This document shows, one piece after another, positions 47,182 to 56,592 of a stretch of DNA of 64,000 nt. Both the position numbers and the translations under genes were made by a program. Each line of letters begins with the position of its first letter. Positions within the stretch are counted from its first letter, which is position 1. The stretch is from positions 1 to 64,000 of the forward strand of contig JAIPAM010000002.1 of assembly GCA_021740105.1 (NCBI GenBank). Direction: 5' to 3'. This stretch comes from Flavobacterium sp. GTDB lineage: Bacteria; Bacteroidota; Bacteroidia; Flavobacteriales; Flavobacteriaceae. The notes below the pieces were generated by a model that saw nothing but the letters and a program-made list of their open reading frames with translations, was not told the DNA's origin and did no database searches.

Positions 47182-48783
47182 TTATTTCAATTTAAATCGT
47201 TGAATTTTTCCTGTTTCTGTTTTGGGTAATACGTCATGAAATTTAATAACCCTAGGATATTTATAGGGAGCAGCTACTTGTTTGAACCAATCTTGAATTG
47301 ATTTTGCCAGATCATCATTTGCGGAAGCTGGATTTTTCAAAACAATATTAGCACAAACCAGCATTCCACGACTCTCATCAGGGATTCCTACAACGGCACA
47401 TTCTAGTATTTCATCGTGAGTCAAAAGTACGCTTTCTACTTCAATTGCCGCAATATTATACCCTGAAGAAATAATCATATCGTCGCCACGTGCAATAAAC
47501 CAGAAGTAGCCATCATCATCCTTTTTAAAAATATCTCCCGTTAAATTCCATTTATTTTGGACGTATTCTACTTGTTTCTCAATGCGATTTAAGTACTTGC
47601 AACCTGTAATTCCTCGAACTGCTAATTTACCGATTTTGTTATTAGCAACTTCATTTCCGTTATTATCTACAATTTTGGCTTCGTATCCATAAATTGGTAA
47701 TCCAGTAGCTCCAGGTTTCATATTATCTTCATTCGAAGAAATAAATATATGAAGTAATTCTGTTGCTCCAATACCATCAATAATTTTCAATCCAGTAGCT
47801 TTGTACCAATCTTCCCACACTTTTAATGGGAGATTTTCCCCTGCAGAAACACATTTTCGTAGGCTTGAAATGTCGAAATCAGTAACTTTTTGAGTAATCA
47901 TTCTCCAAGCAGTAGGCGCTGTAAAGCAAATGGTAATTTTATAATCTTGAATTGCTTGAAGTAGTATTTCTGGCGATGGTTTTTCTATTAAAAAGGTAGA
48001 TGCTCCGTAGTAAAATGGAAATAAAACCAATCCGCCTAATCCAAATGTGAAGCCTAGAGGTGGGCTTCCAGTAAAAATATCATCTGTTTTTGGTTGTAAA
48101 GCATATTTCGGAAAAGCCTCACATATTAGTAAAATATCTTTGTGAAAATGGGCGGTCATTTTTGGTAATCCCGTTGTCCCTGAAGTAAATCCTATAATCG
48201 AAACCGCTTCCGCAAATGTGGGGAAGTTTGAAAATTCTGTAGATTTCGAAGCCATTAAAACTTCTAATTCCGACTTTGTTTCATTTGATCCATCAAATGT
48301 ACAAACCGATTTTAAATAAGGAGATTTTACTAATGATAAAGCTTCTTCCAATCGGATGTCACAAAAAGCATGAGATATTTCAGCACAATCTACAATAGTT
48401 TCTAATTCTTTTTCTCTCAATAATGGCATGGTTGCTACTACAATTCCTCCTGCTTTCAAAATTGCAAACCAACAAGCCACAAACATTGGATTATTTGCAG
48501 AACGAATCAAAACACGGTTTCCTGAAACTAATCCTAAATCATCAACCAATACATGAGCAATTTGATTCGACTTTTCATATAGTTCTTGGTAAGTCCATGT
48601 ATCATTGAAATTTCGTATTGCTACAGAAATCCCTCTTCCTTCCTTAATATGATTATCCAAAAGACGCTCTACGCAATTTAAGCTAGAATCCAATTCAAAA
48701 ATCGAATCATTATAAATGTAACCTGGCTGAAATTGTTTGTCAGGCAAATGAATATGGGTAAATTGGTCTTGGTAGTGCTTCAT
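47182..48783 (-). CDS. Aromatic acid-CoA ligase (benzoate/2-aminobenzoate-CoA ligase family)
   Basis: A 533-residue acyl-adenylate-forming enzyme. The P-loop-like motif is GFTSGTTGLPKMT, followed by IGATELLH, the ATP-binding LTGDIF and ARGDDMIISSGYNI, and the C-terminal catalytic lysine in LPKTETGKIQR. The family includes 2-aminobenzoate-CoA and benzoate-CoA ligases, which fits a monooxygenase that acts on aryl-CoA. I cannot read the ring specificity (anthranilate or salicylate) from sequence. It starts 27 bases after the monooxygenase stop. Confidence 0.9.
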   Translation of the reverse strand: MKHYQDQFTHIHLPDKQFQPGYIYNDSIFELDSSLNCVERLLDNHIKEGRGISVAIRNFNDTWTYQELYEKSNQIAHVLVDDLGLVSGNRVLIRSANNPMFVACWFAILKAGGIVVATMPLLREKELETIVDCAEISHAFCDIRLEEALSLVKSPYLKSVCTFDGSNETKSELEVLMASKSTEFSNFPTFAEAVSIIGFTSGTTGLPKMTAHFHKDILLICEAFPKYALQPKTDDIFTGSPPLGFTFGLGGLVLFPFYYGASTFLIEKPSPEILLQAIQDYKITICFTAPTAWRMITQKVTDFDISSLRKCVSAGENLPLKVWEDWYKATGLKIIDGIGATELLHIFISSNEDNMKPGATGLPIYGYEAKIVDNNGNEVANNKIGKLAVRGITGCKYLNRIEKQVEYVQNKWNLTGDIFKKDDDGYFWFIARGDDMIISSGYNIAAIEVESVLLTHDEILECAVVGIPDESRGMLVCANIVLKNPASANDDLAKSIQDWFKQVAAPYKYPRVIKFHDVLPKTETGKIQRFKLK

Positions 48784-48810
48784 AAATTTGGACTCTTTAC
48801 TATCTACAAT

Positions 48811-51117
48811 CTACTTTTTAGGACTATGACTTTCTGGTTTTAAGGCTTTTTTCATGCTTTCCATTGCTTTTCTTTCAGCTGCTTTCAAAGGATATAAATG
48901 TGAAACTCCTGGTAAATATTGATTTGGTATGGAAGTCGCTTTATATTGTTCGTAGGCTTCTGCATTTCTAACAAAATTAGCATCCAATAGCAAAGGTCTT
49001 CCAAGGGCTACTAAATCCGCACGACCGTTCAATAAAATAGTATTTATTTGATCAATATCTTGAATGTATCCGGATGTTATAGTTGGAACACCAACAGTAT
49101 TTCTAATTCCGTCAGAATAGGGAGTTTGCCACATTCTTCCAATTACAGGCTTTTGGTTTTCAACTGTATTTCCAGTTGAAACATTAATAATATCAGCACC
49201 AACATCCTGAAAAGCTATTGCCATTTGGAAGATCTCTTCTTCCGAAATTCCATTTTCAGCCCAATCAGAAGCGGAAATTCTAACTGACATTGGTTTGTTT
49301 TGGTTAAAAACTTTTCTCATTTCCGAAAATACTCTTAATGGGAATTTTAATCTGTTTTCAATACTTCCTCCAAATTCATCTTTACGAATATTGGTAAGAG
49401 GCGAAAGGAAAGAAGCGAGCAAAAACCCATGATGCGCTTGCAATTCGATCATATCAAAATCAGCATTATCAGCGTTAATTGCAGCTTGTTTAAATTCATA
49501 AACAACATGATTCATATCCTCTATAGTCATTTCTCTTGGAACAGCATTTTTAGATGAAAAGGCAATTGGAGAAGCGGAAATCAAATCCCAATTGTCTTTT
49601 TCTAAAGGAATATTGTTTCCTACAGACGGAACATTTAAAGCCCCTTTTCGACCAGAATGTCCCAATTGAATTCCGATTTTAGATTTACTATTTTGATGAA
49701 TAAAGTCAGTGATTTTTTTCCATTCAACTAATTGATTTTCATTCCAAATACCTGCACAACCTAATGTGATACGACCAGTTGGTGAAACTGCTGTCATTTC
49801 AGTTAAAATCAAACCAACACCCCCAGTTGCACGAGCACCATAATGAACCATATGCCAGTTGTTAACCAATCCACTTTCTGCAGAATATTGTCCCATTGGA
49901 GACATAACGATTCTGTTTTCTAATTTCATTTTTCTTAATGAAAATGGTGAAAAGGCAGCTGGTGTTTTCAAATCAGTGATTCCAAGTTTTAAGTTGAATT
50001 CTGCTAAAACCTTTTCAGGAAAAGAGGCGTCACGTAGAGCTAAATTTTCAAAAGTTACCTTTTTTGAACGTGTCATACATCCAAAAGCAAATTGCTGAAA
50101 ATCATGTTTCGCATTAAGATCCATATTTTCAAACCAATCTAGAGAAACATTAGCCGCATACTGAATCATCTCAACTCTATTTCGTCTTGACTTTTCATAT
50201 ATGTCAAACGCTTGTGGAATATCATTTGGGAACTCAATTAAAGCATCTGCTAAACCAATGGCGCACTCCATTGCTAATTTTGTTCCGGAACCTATTGAAT
50301 AATGAGCCGTTGCCTTAGCATCCCCTAGTAAAACGATATTTCCAAAATGCCATTTATCATTAGTAATCGCAGGAAATTTTCGCCAATGTGATTTGTTTGA
50401 TATTAATGGGTGTCCGTCTAATTCTTCTTTAAATAATTCGGCAATTTTAGTAATTGTATCTTGTTCATTTTCCACCTCAAAGCCAGCATTATTCCATGTT
50501 GCATCCGAACATTCGAAAATCCAGGTACTCATTCCTTTTTCATATTGATAGGAGTGAGCCACGATCATCCCAAAAGGAGTATTTCTAAAGAAATAGGTAA
50601 AGGCATCCAATGGTTTGGTAGAACCTAACCAAACAAATCGGTTTTTCTTTAATTCAATTTTTGTTCCAAACTCTTTTGAATATTTTGTTCGAATTTGACT
50701 TCCAATTCCGTCACAAGCAACAATTACATCCGAATCTTTGTATTTATTTAGATCATCGACATTTTGTTCAAAATGAAGATTTACTCCCTCTTCAATACAT
50801 CTTTGTTGTAATAATTGCAATAATGTTTTACGCGAACACCCACAAAAACCATTACCTGAAATTCGTACAATTTCACCATCACGAGCAACGTCTAAAGCGT
50901 CCCAATAGGCAAATTCACTTCGGATCAAATCGTACGATTTAGGATCACGGGTTAGAAATTCATTTAAAGTTTCATCTGAAAAAACAACTCCAAAACCAAA
51001 GCTATCATCGGATTTATTGCGTTCGTAAATATCGATTTGACAATCTGGAATAGCCTTTTTCAATAAAATTGAAAAATACATACCTCCAGGACCACCACCA
51101 ATTACAGTTATTTTCAT
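48811..51117 (-). CDS. Fused aryl-CoA 5-hydroxylase / Old Yellow Enzyme reductase
   Basis: A 768-residue two-flavin protein. The N-terminal half (residues about 1-380) is an FAD monooxygenase with GGGPGGMYFS (residues 7-16) and the GD motif VLLGDAKATAHYS. The C-terminal half (about 390-745) is an Old-Yellow-Enzyme-like FMN domain (MSPMGQYSAESG, QLGHSGRKG, IELQAHHGFLL, ENRLKFPLR). This fusion is typical of salicylyl-CoA 5-hydroxylase/oxidoreductase and 2-aminobenzoyl-CoA monooxygenase/reductase. The CoA ligase, thioesterase and gentisate-type dioxygenase in the operon support a 5-hydroxylation role. It begins one base after the flavin reductase stop. Confidence 0.92.
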   Translation of the reverse strand: MKITVIGGGPGGMYFSILLKKAIPDCQIDIYERNKSDDSFGFGVVFSDETLNEFLTRDPKSYDLIRSEFAYWDALDVARDGEIVRISGNGFCGCSRKTLLQLLQQRCIEEGVNLHFEQNVDDLNKYKDSDVIVACDGIGSQIRTKYSKEFGTKIELKKNRFVWLGSTKPLDAFTYFFRNTPFGMIVAHSYQYEKGMSTWIFECSDATWNNAGFEVENEQDTITKIAELFKEELDGHPLISNKSHWRKFPAITNDKWHFGNIVLLGDAKATAHYSIGSGTKLAMECAIGLADALIEFPNDIPQAFDIYEKSRRNRVEMIQYAANVSLDWFENMDLNAKHDFQQFAFGCMTRSKKVTFENLALRDASFPEKVLAEFNLKLGITDLKTPAAFSPFSLRKMKLENRIVMSPMGQYSAESGLVNNWHMVHYGARATGGVGLILTEMTAVSPTGRITLGCAGIWNENQLVEWKKITDFIHQNSKSKIGIQLGHSGRKGALNVPSVGNNIPLEKDNWDLISASPIAFSSKNAVPREMTIEDMNHVVYEFKQAAINADNADFDMIELQAHHGFLLASFLSPLTNIRKDEFGGSIENRLKFPLRVFSEMRKVFNQNKPMSVRISASDWAENGISEEEIFQMAIAFQDVGADIINVSTGNTVENQKPVIGRMWQTPYSDGIRNTVGVPTITSGYIQDIDQINTILLNGRADLVALGRPLLLDANFVRNAEAYEQYKATSIPNQYLPGVSHLYPLKAAERKAMESMKKALKPESHSPKK

Positions 51118-51118
51118 A

Positions 51119-51721
51119 TTATCTTTTTATTGAAAAAATTTCACCCAATTTTGAATAATTAGAACCCGCTAAACGGGCAATAGGCTTGTAGGTTTCTAAA
51201 TTAATTTTATAATTTTCTAATAAAACGCTTTCATCAATATGAAATAATACAATTTTACCAATGACTATCGTAGCACCACCCGTTTTTGAATTTTCCAATT
51301 TATAATGATGCACCATTTCACATTCCATAGTGATTTTACATTCTTTTACTCTAGGCGGTTTTACCAATGAAGAAGCAATAGGAGTGAGGCCTGCCAATTC
51401 AAATTCACTTTCATTTGCAGCAATAGGTTGCGAAGTCAAATTCATTTGTTCCACTAAATCTTCAGTAACCATGTTCACTACGAATTGCTTAGTCGCTAAA
51501 ACATTATTTAAGGTGTCTTTATTTAAATTATTAGAATGAACTGTGGAAAACATAACGTGTGGCGGATCGTCACCAACCGCATTAAAGTAGGAGAAAGGGG
51601 CTAAATTATGAATTCCGTCTTCGTTAATAGTTGAAATCCAACCTATTGGTCTTGGAATCACTGTTCCAGTCAATAATTTGTAGATAGCGGTTTGTTCTAA
51701 CTCTTGTGGATCGAATTGCAT
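51119..51721 (-). CDS. Flavin reductase family protein
   Basis: A 200-residue flavin reductase-like (FMN-binding split barrel) protein with TGTVIPRPIGWIST near residue 18 and NLAPFSYFNAV near residue 40, then an extended tail. Members reduce free FMN/FAD with NAD(P)H for partner oxygenases. It is the first gene of the operon. The fused monooxygenase keeps its own FAD/NADPH machinery, so the partner relationship is inferred. Confidence 0.85.
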   Translation of the reverse strand: MQFDPQELEQTAIYKLLTGTVIPRPIGWISTINEDGIHNLAPFSYFNAVGDDPPHVMFSTVHSNNLNKDTLNNVLATKQFVVNMVTEDLVEQMNLTSQPIAANESEFELAGLTPIASSLVKPPRVKECKITMECEMVHHYKLENSKTGGATIVIGKIVLFHIDESVLLENYKINLETYKPIARLAGSNYSKLGEIFSIKR

Positions 51722-51727
51722 TGCGAA

Positions 51728-51750
51728 TTATTTAATTACAAATTAAATAA
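51728..51750. repeat. Perfect 10-base inverted repeat before the aromatic operon
   Basis: TTATTTAATT (51728-51737) and AATTAAATAA (51741-51750) flank ACA. It ends six bases from the ATG of the first operon gene (51721). It can be an operator, or an RNA hairpin covering the ribosome-binding region. It is AT-only, so chance is possible. Confidence 0.45.
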
Positions 51751-51850
51751 AAAAAGGTAACAAATTGTAATGAAAATCATTTTTATTAATAATAATCAAT
51801 ACATATTCATAAAAGAAAAAAAATAGCATTTAACTTGCTTAACAATTTTT

Positions 51851-51858
51851 TATATTTG
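51851..51858 (+). promoter_or_regulatory. -7 promoter element for acs
   Basis: TATATTTG matches TAnnTTTG exactly, 29 bases before the acs ATG. A TTG at 51835 lies too close (13 bases) to be a standard -33 element. Confidence 0.4.
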
Positions 51859-51887
51859 AGAGTTATAATTGGGTAAATACAAAAATT

Positions 51888-53795
51888 ATGAGTTACTATA
51901 AAATTGACAATTTAGAGCAATATTTTAAACATTACAATAAATCAATCCGTGAGCCTAGAAAGTTTTGGGGAAAAGTAGCATCAGAGAATTTCACTTGGTA
52001 CCAAGAGTGGGAAAAAGTAATTGAATTTGATATGGCAACAGCAAGAATTGAATGGTTTGTTGGTGCAAAAGTAAACATTGTAAAAAACTGTATTGACCGT
52101 CATTTAGTTCGAAAAGGAGAAAAAACAGCTATTATTTTTGAACCTAATGATCCAAGCGAAGAGGCTCAGCACATTTCTTACAATGAATTACACGAACGCG
52201 TTTCAAAATTTGCCAATGTGTTAAGAGAGCAAGGAATTGAAAAAGGCGATCGTGTTTGTATTTATTTACCAATGATTCCTGAATTGGCAGTAGCCACCTT
52301 AGCATGTGCTAGAATTGGTGCGATTCACTCGGTAGTTTTTGCTGGTTTTTCAGCTTCTGCAGTAGCAGCAAGAATTAATGATAGTGAATGTAAAATGATA
52401 ATTACATCTGATGGTGGTTATCGTGGTAATAAAACGATCGATTTAAAAGGGATTATTGATGATGCCCTTGAAAATTGTCCTTGTGTAGAAAAAGTTTTAG
52501 TTGTTAAACGTACCAATTCTGAAATTTCAATGAAATCGGGTCGTGACCAATGGTTACAACCATTATTAGATAATGCATCTGACAATAATGTTGCTGAAAT
52601 TATGGACGCTGAAGATCCATTATTCATACTTTATACTTCAGGATCAACAGGAAAACCTAAAGGAATGGTCCACACTACAGCCGGTTATATGGTATATTCA
52701 GCTTACACTTTTAAAAACGTATTCAATTACGTAGAAAACGATGTGTTTTGGTGTACCGCGGACATAGGTTGGATTACTGGACATTCTTATATTCTATATG
52801 GTCCATTATTAAATGGAGCGACCACCGTTATTTTCGAGGGGGTTCCTTCATATCCCGATTTTAGTCGTTTTTGGGAAGTTATTGAAAAACACAAAGTTAC
52901 TCAATTTTATACGGCGCCAACTGCCATTAGAGCTTTAGCAAAAGAAAGTTTAGATTATGTGCAACGATTCCCGTTAAAATCATTAAAAGTAATTGGATCT
53001 GTTGGGGAACCTATAAATGAAGAAGCTTGGCATTGGTATAACGCCCACGTAGGAGGGAAGCGTTGCCCTGTGGTAGATACTTGGTGGCAAACCGAAACAG
53101 GGGGAATTATGATATCCCCTTTGGCATTTGTTACACCAACAAAACCAACCTATGCTTCTTTACCCTTACCGGGAGTTCAGCCTGTATTGATGAATGAAAA
53201 GAGAAATGAAATTGAGGGTAATCAGGTTACAGGTAATTTATGTATTAAATTTCCATGGCCTGGAATTGCAAGAACTATATGGGGCGATCACCAGCGTTAT
53301 AAAGAAACTTATTTTACTGCCTTTCCAGGCAAATACTTCACTGGTGACGGTGCGTTGAGAGATGAGACAGGTTATTATAGAATTACCGGTAGAGTTGACG
53401 ATGTAATTATTGTTTCTGGCCATAATCTAGGAACTGCGCCAATTGAAGATGCGATTAATGAACATCCTGCGGTAGCCGAAAGTGCAATTGTAGGTTTCCC
53501 ACATGATATTAAAGGAAATGCTTTGTATGGCTATGTAATTGTTAAAGAAATTGGTGAAAACAGAAATCATGATAATCTGAAAATTGAAATCAACCAATTA
53601 ATTTCAGATCAAATTGGGCCAATTGCTAAATTAGATAAAATCCAATTTGTGTCAGGATTACCAAAAACAAGATCAGGGAAAATTATGCGAAGAATATTGC
53701 GTAAAATTGCTGAAGGAGACTTCTCTAACTTTGGAGATACATCGACACTGTTAAACCCAGAAATCGTTGATGAAATTAAAGAGGGTAAATTGTAA
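51888..53795 (+). CDS. acs: Acetyl-coenzyme A synthetase
   Basis: Acs activates acetate to acetyl-CoA through acetyl-AMP. The 635-residue protein has the adenylation motif YTSGSTGKPKGMVH, the DTWWQTETGG motif, and the C-terminal LPKTRSGKIMRRIL with the acetylation-regulated Lys598. The length is standard. Its convergent neighbours are an exonuclease-like gene and a cNMP/CBS/DUF294 gene, which are known to cluster with acs in several bacterial groups and may regulate acetate use. Confidence 0.97.
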   Translation: MSYYKIDNLEQYFKHYNKSIREPRKFWGKVASENFTWYQEWEKVIEFDMATARIEWFVGAKVNIVKNCIDRHLVRKGEKTAIIFEPNDPSEEAQHISYNELHERVSKFANVLREQGIEKGDRVCIYLPMIPELAVATLACARIGAIHSVVFAGFSASAVAARINDSECKMIITSDGGYRGNKTIDLKGIIDDALENCPCVEKVLVVKRTNSEISMKSGRDQWLQPLLDNASDNNVAEIMDAEDPLFILYTSGSTGKPKGMVHTTAGYMVYSAYTFKNVFNYVENDVFWCTADIGWITGHSYILYGPLLNGATTVIFEGVPSYPDFSRFWEVIEKHKVTQFYTAPTAIRALAKESLDYVQRFPLKSLKVIGSVGEPINEEAWHWYNAHVGGKRCPVVDTWWQTETGGIMISPLAFVTPTKPTYASLPLPGVQPVLMNEKRNEIEGNQVTGNLCIKFPWPGIARTIWGDHQRYKETYFTAFPGKYFTGDGALRDETGYYRITGRVDDVIIVSGHNLGTAPIEDAINEHPAVAESAIVGFPHDIKGNALYGYVIVKEIGENRNHDNLKIEINQLISDQIGPIAKLDKIQFVSGLPKTRSGKIMRRILRKIAEGDFSNFGDTSTLLNPEIVDEIKEGKL

Positions 53796-53810
53796 TTATT
53801 TATAATAAAT

Positions 53811-53842
53811 AAAAAAGGCTACCTGTTTAGGTAGCCTTTTTT
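53811..53842. terminator. Bidirectional terminator between acs and the exonuclease-like gene
   Basis: Fourteen-base arms (53811-53824 and 53829-53842) pair perfectly around GTTT, with the GC core GGCTACCT and A/T runs outside. The hairpin overlaps the stop codon of the convergent minus-strand gene. Confidence 0.9.
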
Positions 53843-54437
53843 ATTTTAATCCTAATCTGCTTTTTAGTTTTAAAAACAGAAGAGCAATGGTGTACGCTAA
53901 ATCTGGGATTGCCGTTTCTTCGATAATTGGAAGATTAAATTCAGTGCATAAATCATCAATAGAATACGATTTATCAGAGGTGTCTTTGTATTTTTTGTAC
54001 ATGATTTCAATATCAATCGCATCGTTTTTTAATCGACCACAATTCATTTTTTCAAGAGCAACATTAATTAAATCTATAGCTAAATTGATCTTTGGACCAA
54101 CTAAAACTGCATTTCCAATAAACTCAATAAAAGCTTGTATTGCTTCTCTTTCTCCTAATTTTGGTTGGGTACTTTCAATAATAGCCTCATTTGAAAGTCC
54201 GTTTTCATGTAAGTAAATGTATTGTAGTAACACAACTTCGAAAAAATCACCAATATTGATTTTGTCATTCTCAATTCCAACCGCTCCAAAAGCCATGATA
54301 ACATCTTTTTGAGGATTAACTCCCGAATAATCAATGCTTAACGCAACGTATCTTTGAGGCCGAGATTCAAATTTTGTAAGATAATTTCTCCAAAATTCAG
54401 GATAATCTTTGTTTATGTTTTTAATCCAATCTATCAT
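53841..54437 (-). CDS. Degenerate DEDD 3'-5' exonuclease-like protein
   Basis: A 198-residue protein aligned with the DnaQ-type exonuclease fold (DNA polymerase III epsilon-like). The catalytic Asp of DxE is replaced: ALSIDYSG stands where LDTETTG is expected. The second site reads LVGPKINLAID where VGHNxxFD is usual, and HxAxxD has become ETAIPD. Only the last Asp is clearly kept. The protein is therefore probably a non-catalytic relative. It lies two bases after the DUF294 sensor gene, so the two are translated together. Confidence 0.75.
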   Translation of the reverse strand: MIDWIKNINKDYPEFWRNYLTKFESRPQRYVALSIDYSGVNPQKDVIMAFGAVGIENDKINIGDFFEVVLLQYIYLHENGLSNEAIIESTQPKLGEREAIQAFIEFIGNAVLVGPKINLAIDLINVALEKMNCGRLKNDAIDIEIMYKKYKDTSDKSYSIDDLCTEFNLPIIEETAIPDLAYTIALLFLKLKSRLGLK

Positions 54438-54439
54438 AA

Positions 54440-56353
54440 CTAAGAAAACTGTGTCAGTTGAAAACTATCTTTAATAAGTTCCTCTAAATCTTTAATGGTG
54501 TTTAAAGCATTTTTCAAATTCTCTTTATCCACTTTGTTTAAATCTTCTAGATTTATGTATTGTCCAGAATTGTCGTATCTCAAACCTTCAGTAGTTTTAA
54601 TTTTAGTAAGTGATTGATAGGCTTCTGCGCAATTCAAATAGATCTCAGAATTTTTCAAATCAACCATTGCAAGATGCTTAAAACGCATGAAGGTATTATT
54701 AATACCTCGAATATTATAGCTAATTACAAACAAACGTGCTCCATCAATTAATGGAAGTAAAGCTCTATTTTTAATATCAAATTTGCCTTTGTTTGGACCT
54801 GTTTCTTCCACATTTATTTTTTTGAAAAAGCTTAAAGCCGTTGGTTTTCTCAACGCTTCATTTCCTAGATAATCAAAAAACAATTTATTTTTTCTGGTAT
54901 TCACAAAGATAATGTCAGTAATCGCATCTTCAATTTTTTGTTCCCCAAAAGCAATTTCATAATCGAAGAAAATACTGCTAATATCATTATTGATTTCGCC
55001 AGGGATTTTCATCCAATTACTATACTGTTTCATCCATTCAGTCATCGATTTACACCAAATGATATTACTGGCGATATGACCGTTTGGACAGGGTTGATAA
55101 CCCACGATTTCTAAATTTGATACTGCTTTCTTTGCTAATCTTAAAAAATAATTTTTAACATCCCGATATTTTTCAGCAGCTACATCCTCAAACACTAAAA
55201 TACTATCCTGGTCTGTAAATAAAAGTTGTTCTTTTCTACCTTGGCTACCAATGCTCAGCCAAGCAAAACGGGCAGGAGGGGAGCCAATATCTAAAATAGC
55301 TAATTCGACAGCCCTTTTAATAATTGCAATATTAATTTCATTTGCAATATTTGTAATATGAGCAAGTGGTATGTTTTTAGATAATGAAGTGTACACTAAA
55401 TCAGTAACTTTTGATCGAACATTTTTAAGTTCACTTGCATTATGAGAACGCTTAATTTCTTTAATAAATACTCCTGGATTACTAGCTTGTGATACAATTA
55501 AATCATGCTCAGAAACAACCCCTTTAATATCAGTTTGATCTGAACCATCAATAGTGACACATAAATGACTTACATTATTTTTTAATAATAATAGTTGTGC
55601 TTCAGCTAATGAAACGTTTTCAGGCACTGTAATAACAGGGGATGACATGATTTTATTAATTGGCATATTGATATCAACGCGGCCAGAGGCTACTTTTATT
55701 CTCATGTCTGTATCAGTGACTATCCCAACTGGCAAATTAAGTTCAGAAATAATTACACTATCTACTAAATTATCTGTCATCAATTGTGCAACATCTTTAA
55801 TAATAGCATTAGGAGTAATTTTTAAAGGAGATCTATTGTATGCTAAAGTTTGAAAGTATTGAATTTCAGTTGGTTTAGAAGAGAAAGCAATATTATCAGA
55901 TAGTAATTTCCCTTTATTTTCAATATCTGAAGGATTACTAGTGTTATTAGCAAAACTCTCTAAAAGGAAATTTAAAACCTCTGCATTTTGCGCCACAAAA
56001 GGTCGGAAGGTGGCAATAGGAATTGCGTATATGATAGATTCTTCTCGAGCTCTAGCGGTCATCATGTAATTATTCTTGGCAAAAAAAGGACGCAAACCAA
56101 AAACATCTCCAGGTACACATTTATTCAACAAGGTTTCTTCTGAGTCTGAAATTACGAATAAATTGACAACACCAGAATCAACCATATAAAAGCTGTCGTG
56201 CAACGTGTCATTAATCTGAAAAAGATCTTTATTTTTTTCAAGATTAATAATTTTAATACTCATGGCAACAATTGATAGTTCTTCAATTGATAAATTATTA
56301 AATGGAGGATATTGTTTTAAAAAGTAAGCGACACGAGAGACGATTGTATTCAT
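54440..56353 (-). CDS. cNMP-binding, CBS-pair and DUF294 nucleotidyltransferase-like signalling protein
   Basis: A 637-residue multi-domain regulator. The order is cyclic-nucleotide-binding domain (about 20-120), CBS pair (about 175-225 and 235-290), DUF294 nucleotidyltransferase-like domain with GSQGRKEQLLFTDQD (369-383; Asp381 and Asp383), and a DUF294 C-terminal part (about 500-637). The domain architecture resembles GlnD-like uridylyltransferases. It lies near acs with a DnaQ-like gene, a clustering known from several groups. A role in controlling acetate or carbon metabolism is inferred only from this. Confidence 0.9.
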   Translation of the reverse strand: MNTIVSRVAYFLKQYPPFNNLSIEELSIVAMSIKIINLEKNKDLFQINDTLHDSFYMVDSGVVNLFVISDSEETLLNKCVPGDVFGLRPFFAKNNYMMTARAREESIIYAIPIATFRPFVAQNAEVLNFLLESFANNTSNPSDIENKGKLLSDNIAFSSKPTEIQYFQTLAYNRSPLKITPNAIIKDVAQLMTDNLVDSVIISELNLPVGIVTDTDMRIKVASGRVDINMPINKIMSSPVITVPENVSLAEAQLLLLKNNVSHLCVTIDGSDQTDIKGVVSEHDLIVSQASNPGVFIKEIKRSHNASELKNVRSKVTDLVYTSLSKNIPLAHITNIANEINIAIIKRAVELAILDIGSPPARFAWLSIGSQGRKEQLLFTDQDSILVFEDVAAEKYRDVKNYFLRLAKKAVSNLEIVGYQPCPNGHIASNIIWCKSMTEWMKQYSNWMKIPGEINNDISSIFFDYEIAFGEQKIEDAITDIIFVNTRKNKLFFDYLGNEALRKPTALSFFKKINVEETGPNKGKFDIKNRALLPLIDGARLFVISYNIRGINNTFMRFKHLAMVDLKNSEIYLNCAEAYQSLTKIKTTEGLRYDNSGQYINLEDLNKVDKENLKNALNTIKDLEELIKDSFQLTQFS

Positions 56354-56426
56354 TATATTAGAGCATATTAAATAGTTGCGTAAATTTAAACTATATTATT
56401 AAATCACACAATAGTAGGTGTATTTA

Positions 56427-56459
<33 letters not shown>

Positions 56460-56592
56460 ATTCAATTAAATATATTTTATAAATAATAATTGAACCCAAA
56501 TATTAATATAATCTTAAATATAAAATAATAAAATTTATAAAATTAAATATGTAAATTAGCATAAATTAATTGATAAAATAAACACAAGAATT

